Assembly: GCA_950022295.1 (NCBI GenBank)
Contig: OX465597.1
Span: 181,472,516 to 181,536,515, forward strand
DNA from: Bromus sterilis
Taxonomy: Eukaryota; Streptophyta; Magnoliopsida; Poales; Poaceae
DNA: 64,000 nt
Direction of reading: 5' to 3'
Shown: piece by piece, positions 46,450 to 56,495 of the stretch
Position numbering within the stretch: the stretch's first letter is position 1
How the letters are laid out: the number at the start of each line of letters is the position of its first letter
Notes under the pieces: generated by a model
What the model was told of the DNA's origin: nothing
What the model saw: the letters and a program-made list of their open reading frames with translations, nothing else
The model's database searches: none
Program-made: the position numbers and the translations under genes

Positions 46450-47599
46450 GTGTACAATACTGAGTACAAACCCCGAGGTGTTAAAAGAGGCTAACTTTAA
46501 AATGTAGAAGCAATCAGCATGATCATGAGCTCCCCATAGAATGTGAATTCGGGGCGAAGGTTTTGCTGCGCAAGATTGTGCGCCACACCATTGGTATTCC
46601 TCTTGACATGGAAGATGGAGCCTTGAGTGGAGTTGGCGTCGCGTTGTTGATGATGATGATGATGATGAGGAGGAGGGGCAAGCCAAGGGAGAAGAAGCAC
46701 CGCACGAAGTCCCGCACGAAGGCCAGCGAGCTGAGGTCCAGGTGCAGCACGAGCACGTCAGCTGGTGCACCACGTCTTGGGCCACAACGGCCCTGTCCGC
46801 CATGGCAACGTCTTCTCCGACGCGCAGTGCGTGCACCGCCGCCCAGCTCCGCAACCCCCGCCACGAGGCCACTCTTCTTGCCGTCACCTTCTGACCGTGT
46901 CGGCTTGTAGTCAGAGGACGCCGTATAAGAACAAGAAAATTGCCGCCGCTGGAGAGGGAGATGGAGACGTTGATGAACTGACTGTGCTTGATGTCTTTCC
47001 AGGAGTGAGGACGAAATACTCTTGTGAAGTTTTTTTTTCTCACTGTTCTGAATATTCAATGCTAAACAGCTAACCTGTAAGTCGCAAAAACATTAACACC
47101 TACTTGTTAGTCGCTCGAAAATTAACAGGTTTCATTTGAATTTCGTCTAACCGTTAGCCAACATATTTACACATAGAGCAGTCAATATATTGACCATTTT
47201 AAGGCGTTGGCTAATGATTAGACAAAATTCAGTAAGTTGGATATCGTATCGGTTAGCGGCTACGTATAATAAAAAATAGACGTCAAATCGTTCATGGTGA
47301 CACCAAATCATTTGGCATCACTACGTACAATGATAATACTATATATACGTGCATGTATGATTAAATGTACGCATACGTATGTTGGCTTGCATAATATATG
47401 TATGTAGCAAAAAAGTGAAGGAAGAAAATCTCTTCCTAATAATAAAGGAAGGTGAGTTTCTTCTTACTTCACGGTAATTTTACAAAAAAGTCCTTGAAGT
47501 TTTGTATAATTAACCCGCAGTCACGTTATAAGGGAAAAAACGTTCGGTTCTTTCTTCTCCTTCCAGCTATTTTACATGAGCTGTTTTCTTACGGCGCTC

Positions 47600-48230
47600 T
47601 GTTCATAGGTAAATGGGCACGAAGCATGCGACGAGCGCCCGCTGCCGCTGGCTGACGGTGCGTTGAGGTGAGGTACGGGAACACACACAGAGATCGGCGC
47701 TGACTTCAAGCTGGGCGGCAGAAGACGTGCGTGGAGAGGTCGCACAAAGGTCCGTGACCCTGAGCTCGTGTGGCCGTACGGGAGAGAGCCATGGGGCACA
47801 GGGGCAGGAGCAACCAGCACGCTGGAGGCAGGTGTGGCTGGGGCGGCATCGGGTGCGTGCTCGCACAGGAGCATGGAGGGAAGAGGAGCGACAGCAAGGC
47901 GGTCGTCGGTGTGCGAAGACGCTTGCCATGCAGTGGCGGGTGTGGCCGCTCACTTCAGCCTTGAGCGCCCGGCGGCAAGAAGGTTGACGAGAAAGGACGA
48001 GTAAAAAGGAGAATAGGCGAGGAAGGGAACTAGCAGAGGCATTAGGAAGCGGGGCAAGGAGGCTCGGGTGGCGGTGCTAAGTTGGGCTTCGACGGGGGAA
48101 GAACGCGTGCGGTTATGACCATGTTCAGTGAAGCGAGAGGTTGACCTGGGTTGTGCCTAGGTCCTCGGCCCTTTGATGGGCTCTGCCGGTCTGCCCCACT
48201 CTCTCTTGGGCTTAGCCAACGTGAAAGGCT
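47600..48230. other. GC-rich Helitron cargo, unidentified
   Basis: GC-rich compared with the AT-rich rest of the Helitron, as expected for captured gene sequence. Open frames on both strands are short (60-116 codons) and low-complexity; none matches a family I recognise. Confidence 0.35.
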
Positions 48231-48452
48231 GGCTAAATAGAAGCACAAAATTGTTGCGCCTAATACAATTTATTTAGGGTACGCAATTGCGTACCAGATT
48301 TTTATAGAAGGCAGAGATAAAATTACAAGAAACCCATCTACGATGCGAACATCTAGATGGGGCGCGACACACACTCAACTCCATATCGAGAAACTAATAC
48401 TAACTCCTCACGACATGTTCTGACCTCCGATCACCCAAATATTGAACCTTGT

Positions 48453-49381
48453 GAGTTAATTGAATCGTTCATATAACAACTTGTCCCTAATGCTCATTTT
48501 AGTACATCAACTTGCAAAATGTATAAATTTTCTCCCTAAACTTGTCTCTCGCGCTCAGTATGACACAAATAAAAAAAATCACCTAAAAGAACATAATTTC
48601 AGCTAAAAAAATCAACTTTTTCCCTGAAAATACAACTTTTGCCTCGGAAATAATTTATATTACCAGAAAAATATTTTCGGCCCAAAAAGCTCAAATATAT
48701 AAAGCTGTAAAATAATTTCCAGCCCCAAAAATCCAACTTTTTCCTAGAAAAAATATTTTTCACCTGAACATAATTTATTTTTATCCAAAACCAATTTTCA
48801 TCGGTACAACATTTGATTTACGGGGAAATATTATCAGCAATTTTTTTGCAAAGAAATATTATTCAATCCAAAAAACCAAGTTTTAACCGGGGAAAATAGT
48901 TTTATGGGAAAATATATTTTGGGTAAAAATAAATTATTTTCGTGTAAAAGTTAATTTCTCAGGAAAATTTTAATTTTGTTGGTCTGAAAATTATTTCTTG
49001 GGATAAACTCCTTATTTTTGTGTACAAATAAAAGTTGGGTTTTTTGGGTTGAAAATATTTTTGTGGGTAAAAAATATTTTTTATCAGGTATTAATTGGAG
49101 TTTTTTGGGTACAATATATTTTTGTGGAGTAAAAATTTGAGTTTTCTGGTCTGAGAATATTTTTTCGAGTAAAAATAAATTATTTGCAGGAAAAAAATAT
49201 TAATTTCGGGGAAAAGGTTAATTTTTCTGGGTCAAAATTAGTTTTTTTTGGGTAAAATAATTCATTTGTATCAAACTGAGCATGAGAGACAAGTTTAAGG
49301 AGCAAATTGATACGTTTTATAAGTTAATGTACTAAAATGAGCATTGGAGACAAATTATTGTATAAATGATTTAATTAACTC
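48453..49381. mobile_element. Mutator-like MITE with long hairpin, 929 bp
   Basis: Ends GAGTTAATTGAATCG and GATTTAATTAACTC (inverted), with about 120 bp of imperfect terminal inverted repeat, flanked by a 9-base direct repeat GAACCTTGT (48444-48452 and 49382-49390), the Mutator length. The interior is a series of diverged AAAATATTTT-rich words in inverted halves, so the whole unit should fold as a hairpin. Confidence 0.75.
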
Positions 49382-49555
49382 GAACCTTGTAAATTTGCAC
49401 CACCCGTTGCTCGTACAGCTAACATTATAGTCCCACCTTGCTCCCGTACAACGAGCCTCACCTTTTTATATACGTTCACAAACAGCCTGGAAACCAAGTT
49501 GGGCATCACCGTTGTTTGATATAAAGATATACTCCAATGAGTAGTAGTTGTCTAA

Positions 49556-49748
49556 GGCCTTGTACAATGCAAGGTGCTTAGGGGAGTGCTTAGTAAAATA
49601 AATCGATTTTTTGTAGCACTAGTGCTTATTTCTATAGGAAATGTGCCTAATTAAGCGTCTATCCTTTACATCTAAGCACCAATGCTTAAAAAATAATCTA
49701 ATTTTTTCTCTAAGCATCTTTTGTAAGCACCTTGCATTGTATATGGTC
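49556..49748. mobile_element. Harbinger-type MITE, 193 bp
   Basis: Terminal repeats GGCCTTGTACAATGCAAGGTG and the reverse complement of CACCTTGCATTGTATATGGTC, flanked by TAA (49553-49555 and 49749-49751). Confidence 0.8.
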
Positions 49749-50076
49749 TAATTAGCCTCTGTGTACACGATGGGTCGTGTGAGCTATTACTAACCGAGGC
49801 ATGGGATTGTGTAAGATACTCCTACCATTAAAGCAGTAGCTTAACTTTATCCTCATCATGCTCCTCAATATATGGTAAAATACCATTTCCGTGCTTGTTG
49901 GCCTAACATAAGAGGGTGCTCAGCAATATTAATTCCGTCGGTACGGTGCAGCCAAACTTCTTCTACGTAGAGGACATAAGAGACTGCATGAGAGATGCAA
50001 GGGGGATGGGCGCAGGCGGCCCATGCTTGGAGTGTGTGCAGCGTTCACCACAAATAAACATTTCACATACTTGATA

Positions 50077-50179
50077 TTTCCTCCATTTCATAATGTAGCG
50101 TCCGCGCTTATTAACATTTAAGTTATACTAAAAGTTAGACCAACAAGACCAACATAAGTTGATCTAATTGGAGGGAACA
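50077..50179. mobile_element. Stowaway (Thalos-like) remnant
   Basis: TTTCCTCCATTTCATAATGTA at one end and GGAGGGAA at the other resemble Thalos termini. The interior is short and decayed. Confidence 0.4.
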
Positions 50180-50879
50180 TACATGAAAGATATTTTTTTG
50201 GCTTATTACACATAACTGATAACATACACGAAAGATTTTTTTTTGGCTTTCTCTTTAGCCTCTTATCCCTACAAGGCCTTCCTCCAATAGCAGGTCTTTT
50301 TTCGTAAAACCCTATCTATTCTGGTGTGGATGGGAAATTTATGCATAATTTGTTTTTTAGAGATTGAGGTATTGTGGTTTGTTCTTTTCTTTACTTAAAT
50401 GTTGTCGTTAAAACAATTACAAGTATGACAGTTCACCCATAGCAGCAGTCCTAGCGATGGTGTTGTACGGCTGTGGCTACGTGAACTCATCTTCCATTGC
50501 AATGCAAGTTTATAGTATTTAGTCAAATTAATTTACTTGGAAATGTTGAAGTTGATCCAAATTCATGTATGAAGTTAAGAGCAAACTTCTGACGGAACGG
50601 AGCGGAGGCCCGTCGCAGGTAGACTTGGGGATAGTTCATTAAGTTGTAAATCCCTCGGCGTTTGTAAGACCTCCAAAATAAGGAATAGTTCGTTGGCTGG
50701 CGCCCATGGTTTTTCCCTTCTTCGCGGAAGGGTTTTCCACGTTAAATTTGCGTGTCCCCTGTGTTGCTTTTCGTTCTTCTTCGTTGTTATTTGCGTATCG
50801 ATTTCATAACAGGAAACATATCCCCATATTCTGACCTCATCTCACATCATGATCCTCAAATAATTCATCTTTTTTTTCA

Positions 50880-51171
50880 TCAATGACCGTTCTTTCACGA
50901 CACAGTTCGTCGATACGGTTAATTTTGATTCATAGGAACAAATGTTTTTCCCGTTGCAACGCACGGGCATTTGTGCTAGTAAATATAAAAAAACATTAGC
51001 ATCTATGCATATAGGAAAAAAAGAGTCAATGACCGTTCTTTCACGACACAGTTCGTCGATACGGTTAATTTTGATTCATAGGAACAAATGTTTTTCCCGT
51101 TGCAACGCACGGGCATTTGTGCTAGTAAATATAAAAAAACATTAGCATCTATGCATATAGGAAAAAAAGAG
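50880..51171 (+). repeat. Perfect 146-bp tandem duplication across the Helitron 3' end
   Basis: Units 50880-51025 and 51026-51171 look identical. Each holds the last 100 bp of the Helitron, including the hairpin and CTAG, plus 46 bp of host arm. TCAA occurs at both breakpoints and again at 51172-51175. The Helitron therefore appears to have two 3' ends (50979 and 51125). Confidence 0.92.
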
Positions 51172-51218
51172 TCAAAGAAATAAAAAGGAAATAAGAAACA
51201 AAGAACAAAAAAAAACTA

Positions 51219-51286
51219 TGCGTTGGGTGGGATATGAACCCAGTACCTACTACTACAGCCCCACGATGGTGAACCACTACACCATT
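51219..51286 (-). other. tRNA-like sequence in the right arm
   Basis: Minus strand reads TGGTGTAGTGGTTCACC then CTGGGTTCATATCCCAC, good matches to tRNA A and B boxes with correct T-stem pairing. It is the inverted counterpart of 38142-38209. No convincing acceptor stem. Confidence 0.45.
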
Positions 51287-51575
51287 CAAAAGTATCTAGC
51301 ACGAAGCACTGCGATACATATAACACTTCTGTGCGTTATCACCGTTAGAGCATTAGTTAACTCAATTATGTTGACTTTTCAACCCATTCCACGTAGGTTG
51401 GTCACATGGTGTTGACGGTCAAATAAGCCCATCAAATTGGCCGCATACGTGTAAAAATGCAGGCTAACGATTAGAAGAAAATGTTAAGGATCAGATGTGG
51501 GAATAGGGTTTTTCGGGGGTCACAGGTGTACCTAAATTTATAATGGGGTCATTTAGGTAGAAAGATTAGAAAAGG

Positions 51576-51805
51576 CAATGCTAAATGCAGAAAATTACAC
51601 CATAAATAACAGAAGGTACGGATCTCAAAGTTTTTGAACGATACCGATTGAAGTGCCCATAGTGTTATCACATATGGAATGCGCGTTCTTCAGTTTAGAA
51701 ATGAAGCTGTGGTGATACTTTTTTTTTGTACGCGCATATATGCTTCAATGCTACAGACATAAACTATAAACTAGCGTCATATAACAGATTTATATAAATT
51801 AAAAA
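51576..51805. other. No feature recognised
   Basis: AT-rich sequence between the inverted-repeat arm and the RTE LINE. Confidence 0.3.
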
Positions 51806-52645
51806 TGTTTTTATGCTCTTTGCAAACGATGTGGTGCTAGTCGATGATAGTTGCAGGGGTTAATAGGAAGCTGGAGCTGTGGAGACAAACTTTGGAATCG
51901 AAAGGTTTTAGTCTTAGTAGAACTAAAACCGAGTACATGAGGTGCGGTTTTAGTACTACTAACCATGAGGAAGAGGAGAAAGTTAGCCTTTAGGGGCAAG
52001 TGGTACCTCAGAAGGACACCTTTCGATATTTGAGGTGAATACTGCAGAAGGATGGTGATATTGATGAAGACGTTAGCCATCGAATCAAAGTTGGATGGCT
52101 AAAGTGACGCCAAGCTTCTGGTGTTCTCTGTGATAAGAGAGTGCCACAAAAGCTAAAAGGCAAGTTCTATAGAACGGCGATTCGACCTGCGAAGTTGTAT
52201 GGTGCTGAATGCTGGCCAACTAAAAGGCGACATGTCCAACAACTAGGTGTGGCAGAGATGCGCATGTTGAGATGGGTATGTGGCCACACAAGGAACGACC
52301 AGATCGGAATGATGTTATACGGGAGAGAGTTGGGGTGGCACCAATTGAAGAGAAGCTTGTCCAACATCGTCTGAGATGGTTTGAGCATATCCAGCGCAGG
52401 CCTTCTGAAGCGCCTGTGCATATCGGGCGGTTAAGGCGTGCTGATAATGTCAAGAGAGGTCGGGGGAGGCCAAACTTGACTTGGGAGGAGTCTGTGAAGA
52501 GAGACCTGAAGGACTGTGCTATCAACAAAGATATAGCTCTGGACAGGGGTGCGTGAAAGTTAGCTATCCACGTGCCAGAACCGTGATTTGGTTACTATAT
52601 CTTTTGGGTTTCAGCTCTAGCCTACCCCAACTTGTTGCTTTGTTC

Positions 52646-52686
<41 letters not shown>

Positions 52687-52687
52687 A
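51806..52687 (+). pseudogene. RTE-type LINE, 3' end of reverse transcriptase
   Basis: Begins inside the reverse transcriptase at the catalytic region, where the expected FADD reads FAND (51819-51830). It continues with VNRKLELWRQTLESKGFSLS, YMRCGF, RIKVGWLKWRQASG, KLKGKFYRTAIRPAKLYGAE, MRMLRWVCGHTRND and RGRPNLTWEESVKRDLKD. Two or more stops and a frame change near 52310 break it. It ends in a (TTG)n microsatellite at 52645-52687, the hallmark 3' tail of plant RTE LINEs. 5' truncated; an old non-functional copy. Confidence 0.9.
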
Positions 52688-52689
52688 TG

Positions 52690-53535
52690 CGCTTAAACTA
52701 CAAAGGCAAGCTGAAGTACACTTTAATATTTTGTGCGTCTAAATTATAGGAAAAAAAGGCTTCTGTTGACATTTATTTTGATGAAAAAAGTAAAGTCCTT
52801 TTTTGCCGGAGAACAAATTAATTGTTGTGACCATACTAAAAATACATACATTGATTCAATTATCTTAAATTAGTAGCATACAAACAAAAAATATATGACA
52901 CCTTCATCCACAGATGTTCCAATGTTTGTCTCAATTTTTTGCCGTTAAATAGAAAATGTATACGTACAAACAATGAAGCAACATACAATAATATATAATT
53001 TGCCGTTAAATAAATATCACATGCATCGAGTACACATACATACGAAAAACCTTAGTTTGAGGTTCTATGACACAGGTTGTTGATTGGTTCATTATTTTAA
53101 TTTTATTTTCGGTAGTTCATTATTTACCAATATTTGAGTGAGAAATGTCTTAATTTTTGAGCACATAGCTAATTAGCTAGGTTGATTCATGATTACCTAT
53201 GACATTAATGATTAACTAAATAAGTAATTTAAGGAAATAAATTGCTTCAACAAAATGCATTTAGCATTGTTTGTACTGTATGTATTTATTTATTTTGCGG
53301 GGAAAAAGTGTATGTACATTCATTTATTTTTCGTTGGAAAAAAACGGCAGAAAAAAGTGTACGCATATATGTGTTTTTGTTAGTTTAAGCTCAGATAAAA
53401 TATTTGTACGTTAAAAATATTTATGTTATGACGAGGCTTTGATGTGATAGGATATATATAACGTTGGGTTATATATTCTTATAATTCCGCTTTTTTTCTT
53501 TTGTGTCTTTGATATATACATGTGTATCCTCTGTT
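52690..53535. other. AT-rich stretch, no gene recognised
   Basis: No ORF of note, no terminal repeats found. GAAAAAAACG and similar A-rich words only. Confidence 0.4.
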
Positions 53536-53547
53536 TGACCACCCCAT

Positions 53548-53853
53548 TCCGGCTGGTGCAATGGTTAGTGCGTGGGGCTGACCAGGTCTCAGTTTCGAAC
53601 CCCCCCTAAGACCAGTTTTCTTTTTATTCCCGATTTAAAATGGGGAAAGCGTGTTGATTTCAGTAATACCCCAGTGGGTTTTCGCATAAATGCCCTTGTG
53701 AGAGTGGTGCCACATGTCGCTTTTGGATTGCTCGGGGCTTTTTTGCGTGTCAGCCGCAAGTTCTGGTGTGGCGGAGTAGTATTTTGCAAGTTTCTGGACT
53801 AAATGTTCACGGATTGCGCAAGTTCCTGGACCTGTGGTGCCTTTACTACCTCC
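53548..53853. mobile_element. Probable Mutator-type terminal region with tRNA-like segment
   Basis: 53548-53608 reads GGCTGGTGCAATGGTTAGTGC, then CAGTTTCGAACCCC, good A- and B-box matches. The remainder ends with ...GCAAGTTCCTGGACCTGTGG and GTGCCTTTACTACC abutting a Gypsy pol fragment at about 53853. The wording (CAAGTTCCTGGACC, ATGCCCTTGTGAGAG) resembles arms of grass foldback/Mutator elements. Only one end is visible, so the class is uncertain. Confidence 0.35.
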
Positions 53854-54730
53854 TAAATAAGCATACTTGAGTGTCTCAGGAAGAGCCTTTAGATCAAACA
53901 ACAGATCCTATTTTGGTTGTGAAAGGATTTCCAATGGTTCCACCGGTAAATTATGCTTCAAGATGGCAGATTGCCTCAAAAGATGTCCTCCAATTCATTC
54001 ATTTCCTGCATATGAATATCATTGTCGTGGTACTCCATAAATTGTTGGAAAGGATAGTTAGGAGGAATAGAAATAGGAGAAATTTCATCAATAATTTTGT
54101 CATTACTGGATAGGTCTGTGCCTCGAAACTGCTTTGAAAATTTGGAGAAATCGAACTCTTATGGTTCACTATTGAATTCAACAGAAAATTTTCCTTTCAT
54201 GCAATCTATAATAGCTTCACAAGTTTTGAGAAAAGGTCTACCAAAAATAATAGGACATAAATCATCTTGTACTGACCAAAGTATTAAAAAGTCAGTAGGA
54301 TATTTTACCTTTCCACAGAAAACCTCAATGTCCCGCACAATTCCAATAGGGGAGATAGTTTCCTTATTCACGAGATGGATAGTGACATCAACGTTCTCAA
54401 TTTCACAGGGTAGAATTTCATTCATAATCTCTTGAAAAAGTGAAAAAAGGAATAGCACTAGCACTAGATCCCAAATCGCATAGCCCATAGTAATTATGAT
54501 CACCTATTTGGACAAATACAACCGGAGTACCTGAAACTGAGCCTTTATTCTTGGTTGTAATAATGTTAGTGGAGACAACACAAAAAATTATAAGAGAATC
54601 CTCAAACATTACTAGTAACAAGATCTTTGACTAGAGAAAACTTAGGATCAACCTTAATTTGATCCTCAGGCTCACCAACCATTCTTTCACTTATATTAAC
54701 CATTATTGTGACAAAAGAATGCTCCCTCAT
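53854..54730 (-). pseudogene. Gypsy protease to pre-RT region, broken
   Basis: Minus strand reads VQIGDHNYYGLCDLGSSASA with the aspartyl protease D-x-G-S-S motif, then in another frame VTIHLVNKETISPIGIVRDI and CPIIFGRPFLKT. A stop follows EFNSEP, then FDFSKFSKQFRGTDLSSNDK and DLKALPETLKYAYL, the segment just before reverse transcriptase in Sabrina-like elements. At least one frameshift (about 54430) and several stops. The left end abuts the tRNA-like region; the right end is cut at 54730 by the B3-carrying element. Confidence 0.82.
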
Positions 54731-55178
54731 TGACGAGGATCAGCCTCAGCAAATCCCATGGCCAGGGACCCTGGGTTAGATCATAAAGAAGGAACAGGTT
54801 GCCGATACTCGTCGGCTAACAGGAGAATCACTTCCTGCTCAATTGTATTATGCGAGGGGACGATTACAGTGGAAGTCTAGGCGAGTTCGCTCAAGACCGA
54901 GGGTGTTGATTGTAGATTGGATGTCTTGAGACGTCCCCCCTCCCAGCCTTTATATACTAGGCTGGGTCTCGTGGAGTCCGTCTCAGGTTACAAAGACGAT
55001 TTTCTAATTCTAGCATTGTCTTGAACGCCAAGTCTTGACTTACATATTGGTCTCGGACTCCTACGTCGGTGCCTAGATTGGGCCAGTCGTGGGCCTATTG
55101 AAGGTTCCAGCGGGCCTCTTGTCTTCATATGCACCAGGTAGCCTTACACGCAGGAGTCGTGGGGTCACCCCCTCGTCA
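54731..55178 (+). repeat. 5' LTR of the B3-carrying element (448 bp)
   Basis: TGACGAGGATCAGCCTC start, CCCCTCGTCA end. The first 210 bp align with 57985-58195. Confidence 0.82.
54942..54966 (+). promoter_or_regulatory. TATA box in a hairpin loop (LTR promoter)
   Basis: CCCAGCCT and AGGCTGGG form a perfect 8-pair stem around the loop TTATATACT. It is the only TATA-like site in the LTR. Confidence 0.55.
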
Positions 55179-56420
55179 GTAGCCCCCGAGTGCCCGGGGG
55201 ACTCGAAGAGTCTTGCAGGGACTCGAATCGTCTTTTTTTTTACATGCGCAGGGCGGCTGCGGGTCGCTGGCAGTTTTAGCCATGACAAAGTTTATTTCGA
55301 GGGATGCTAAGATGAAAGGGCCCAAGGTAGTCGACTGGTCGAGCCTTGGTGAATTGCACTAGTGGAAAATACCTCAGTAGCCCAATCAAGCCCGTGTCCC
55401 TCGACACGAACTTGGGAACGTCCGGTGTCTAGCAAAGTTCATGCCGCTGCAGGTCTTATAGGATCAATGCTACCGAGCTTAGTAAATAGCCTTAACGCGC
55501 CCGTTATCGGCTCATCTCTCTATCATGCGAGCGCATGGAAAATGTCGGGAGTGAAGTTTCGCTGTGGCAAGTCCCTTCCCGGCCGTCTGCGCAGCGGGGT
55601 CCTACCTACACGCTAAGCTTGTGTGGCATCTGGGTACAGCAAGTCGCAGCCCAGGAATTTATTATTTATAGAGTCACGGAGCCTAGTTAGAGATGCACCC
55701 ACTTGGAACAAACAATCAAGTGAGCTTTTAGGGGTCACTCGAGCTCAGGCGAGGAATCAAGTAAGAAGGCACCCACTCAGAAAGTCGTCGAGTGCGCGAG
55801 TGTATTGTATTGCCGAATATTAGTTTAGCCTTGCGAGTAGCCACTCGAATGCTTCACTGTCTTCAAGGTGAGGGAGCACCCAAACTCTGTAGATGTTTCG
55901 CTTCTGATAGTGCGAGTGGTCACTCGAGCACACCTTTGTCTTCTGGATGAGGGAGAACCCAAACTCTCGGGCTTTTAGATCTTACTCTGCTTTTTTAATA
56001 ATGGTACTCCCGATGGGAGTAAAAGATTTTGGATCGGAAATCAGAATTTTTTGGCGCCAAGAGACAGGTGGTCTTTGTTTTTTTTTCAATTGCTCTTATC
56101 TTGATCTGTCCTTCTTCGGATGTCGTGGTGATAAGCATCGTAATAATGCTCTTTGGTGACCGATGATGACGCTTGGTCTTCGATCTGTCACGTCTCCTGG
56201 TCAGTCATAATGGAGACTTGGATGCCGCGCTTGTCACTGCCCGTTGGATTTCCAAGGCGTGTATGGGAAACACGTGTGATTTGCCGTGTCTTTTAAATAG
56301 TGTTGGCCGTGTGAAGGCATCTTGTCTTGGAATTCGTAACGCCCAGCGTGTTGGTCTTTGCGTTAATGATGGCGCCGCCAGGGCTTCTGCGTGTTTTCCT
56401 GGTTTGCCCCTGGGTTGCGG
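55179..56420 (+). other. Non-coding 5' internal region of the B3-carrying element
   Basis: No credible ORF. AGCCCCCGAG words recur here and at 57569, 57702 and 57838. A 77-bp diverged tandem pair (about 55834-55900 and 55911-55977) contains GCGAGT(A/G)G(C/T)CACTCGA and GAGGGAG(C/A)ACCCAAACTCT. Confidence 0.5.
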
Positions 56421-56428
56421 TATAAATA
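56421..56428 (+). promoter_or_regulatory. Internal TATA box of the B3 ORF
   Basis: TATAAATA 68 bases upstream of the ATG at 56496, followed by a C/T-rich leader (CTTCTCTCGCCTTTCTCTTC), the usual look of a plant core promoter and 5' UTR. Confidence 0.6.
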
Positions 56429-56495
56429 CCTCCTGTTGTTTTCCTGACTTCGGCATCCATTCTTCTCTCGCCTTTCTCTTCTGCTTCTTCTTCAT

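Larger units (their letters stand above)
39635..46635 (-). mobile_element. LINE 3' fragment (RNase H tail) inserted in the dehydrogenase
   Basis: Minus-strand fragment of about 225 bp (46635-46455 plus 39686-39635). It encodes an RNase H-like end (FHVKRNTNGVAHNLAQQ) followed by a 3' UTR and an A run (plus-strand T run at 39636-39642). It is flanked by GCGTCGCGTT (39625-39634 and 46636-46645), a target duplication of about 10-13 bp. It was later split by the element at 39687-46449. Confidence 0.75.
39130..47059 (-). pseudogene. Captured short-chain dehydrogenase (TIC32/retinol-dehydrogenase-like), split
   Basis: N-terminal part on the minus strand at about 47059-46636: a GKKSGLV...ELGG segment, then ADVLVLHLDLSSLAFVRDFV and LPLLL(I)nNNAT. 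After the LINE insertion it resumes at 39634 with AYAVSKLANVLHTKELVARL (the YxxxK catalytic motif, here Y-A-V-S-K), an in-frame stop, MNCVLPDI, and RTRLNRDHDGLV. A GTGAGG...TTTTTGCAG intron-like stretch lies at about 39418-39325, then TTCYALVHPRMVGVSGRYLA and DCNEALPTPAAA near 39290-39150. About 60 residues normally found between NNAG and YxxxK are missing, at an ATC/ATG-repeat. The intron shows capture from genomic DNA. The 5' part is also present in the opposite orientation at 38690-38934. Confidence 0.75.
47429..50979 (+). mobile_element. Non-autonomous Helitron (3.55 kb) in the right arm
   Basis: Starts TCTCTTCCTAATAATAAAGG and ends with hairpin CCCGTTGCAACGCACGGG (50950-50967), then CATTTGTGCTAG (CTAG at 50976-50979), inserted between A (47428) and T (50980). 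The left arm of the inverted repeat (about 38258-38285) shows the uninterrupted sequence AAGAAAATAAATATAAAAAA in reverse complement: a direct empty site. No Rep/helicase. Contains a GC-rich part (47600-48230) with no recognised product, and three MITEs. Confidence 0.87.
37494..51575. mobile_element. Inverted-repeat element with captured dehydrogenase fragment (Pack-type)
   Basis: Left arm about 37494-38934 matches the reverse complement of right arm about 46812-51575. After removing later insertions (MITE in the left arm, Helitron and 146-bp duplication in the right), each arm is about 1.1 kb and the spacer about 0.9 kb, giving an original unit near 3 kb. The spacer and inner arm ends carry pieces of a short-chain dehydrogenase gene with an intron. 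This fits a Mutator-like Pack element or other foldback transposon. I could not fix the outermost bases or a target duplication, so the superfamily is open. Confidence 0.65.

Noticed and set aside
47600..48230. Captured gene in the Helitron
   Set aside because: GC content suggests cargo, but no frame matches a recognisable protein, so no gene is called.
50640..50800. Possible solo LTR or Copia LTR end (GGGTTTTCCACGTTAAATTT type wording)
   Set aside because: Wording resembles some Copia LTR ends, but I found no TG...CA termini or target duplication.
50880..51171. Possible CRISPR-like direct repeats
   Set aside because: Only two 146-bp units without spacers; a plain tandem duplication in a plant genome.
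53548..53608. Functional tRNA gene
   Set aside because: A and B boxes are good but acceptor and anticodon stems do not pair convincingly and there is no T-run terminator.
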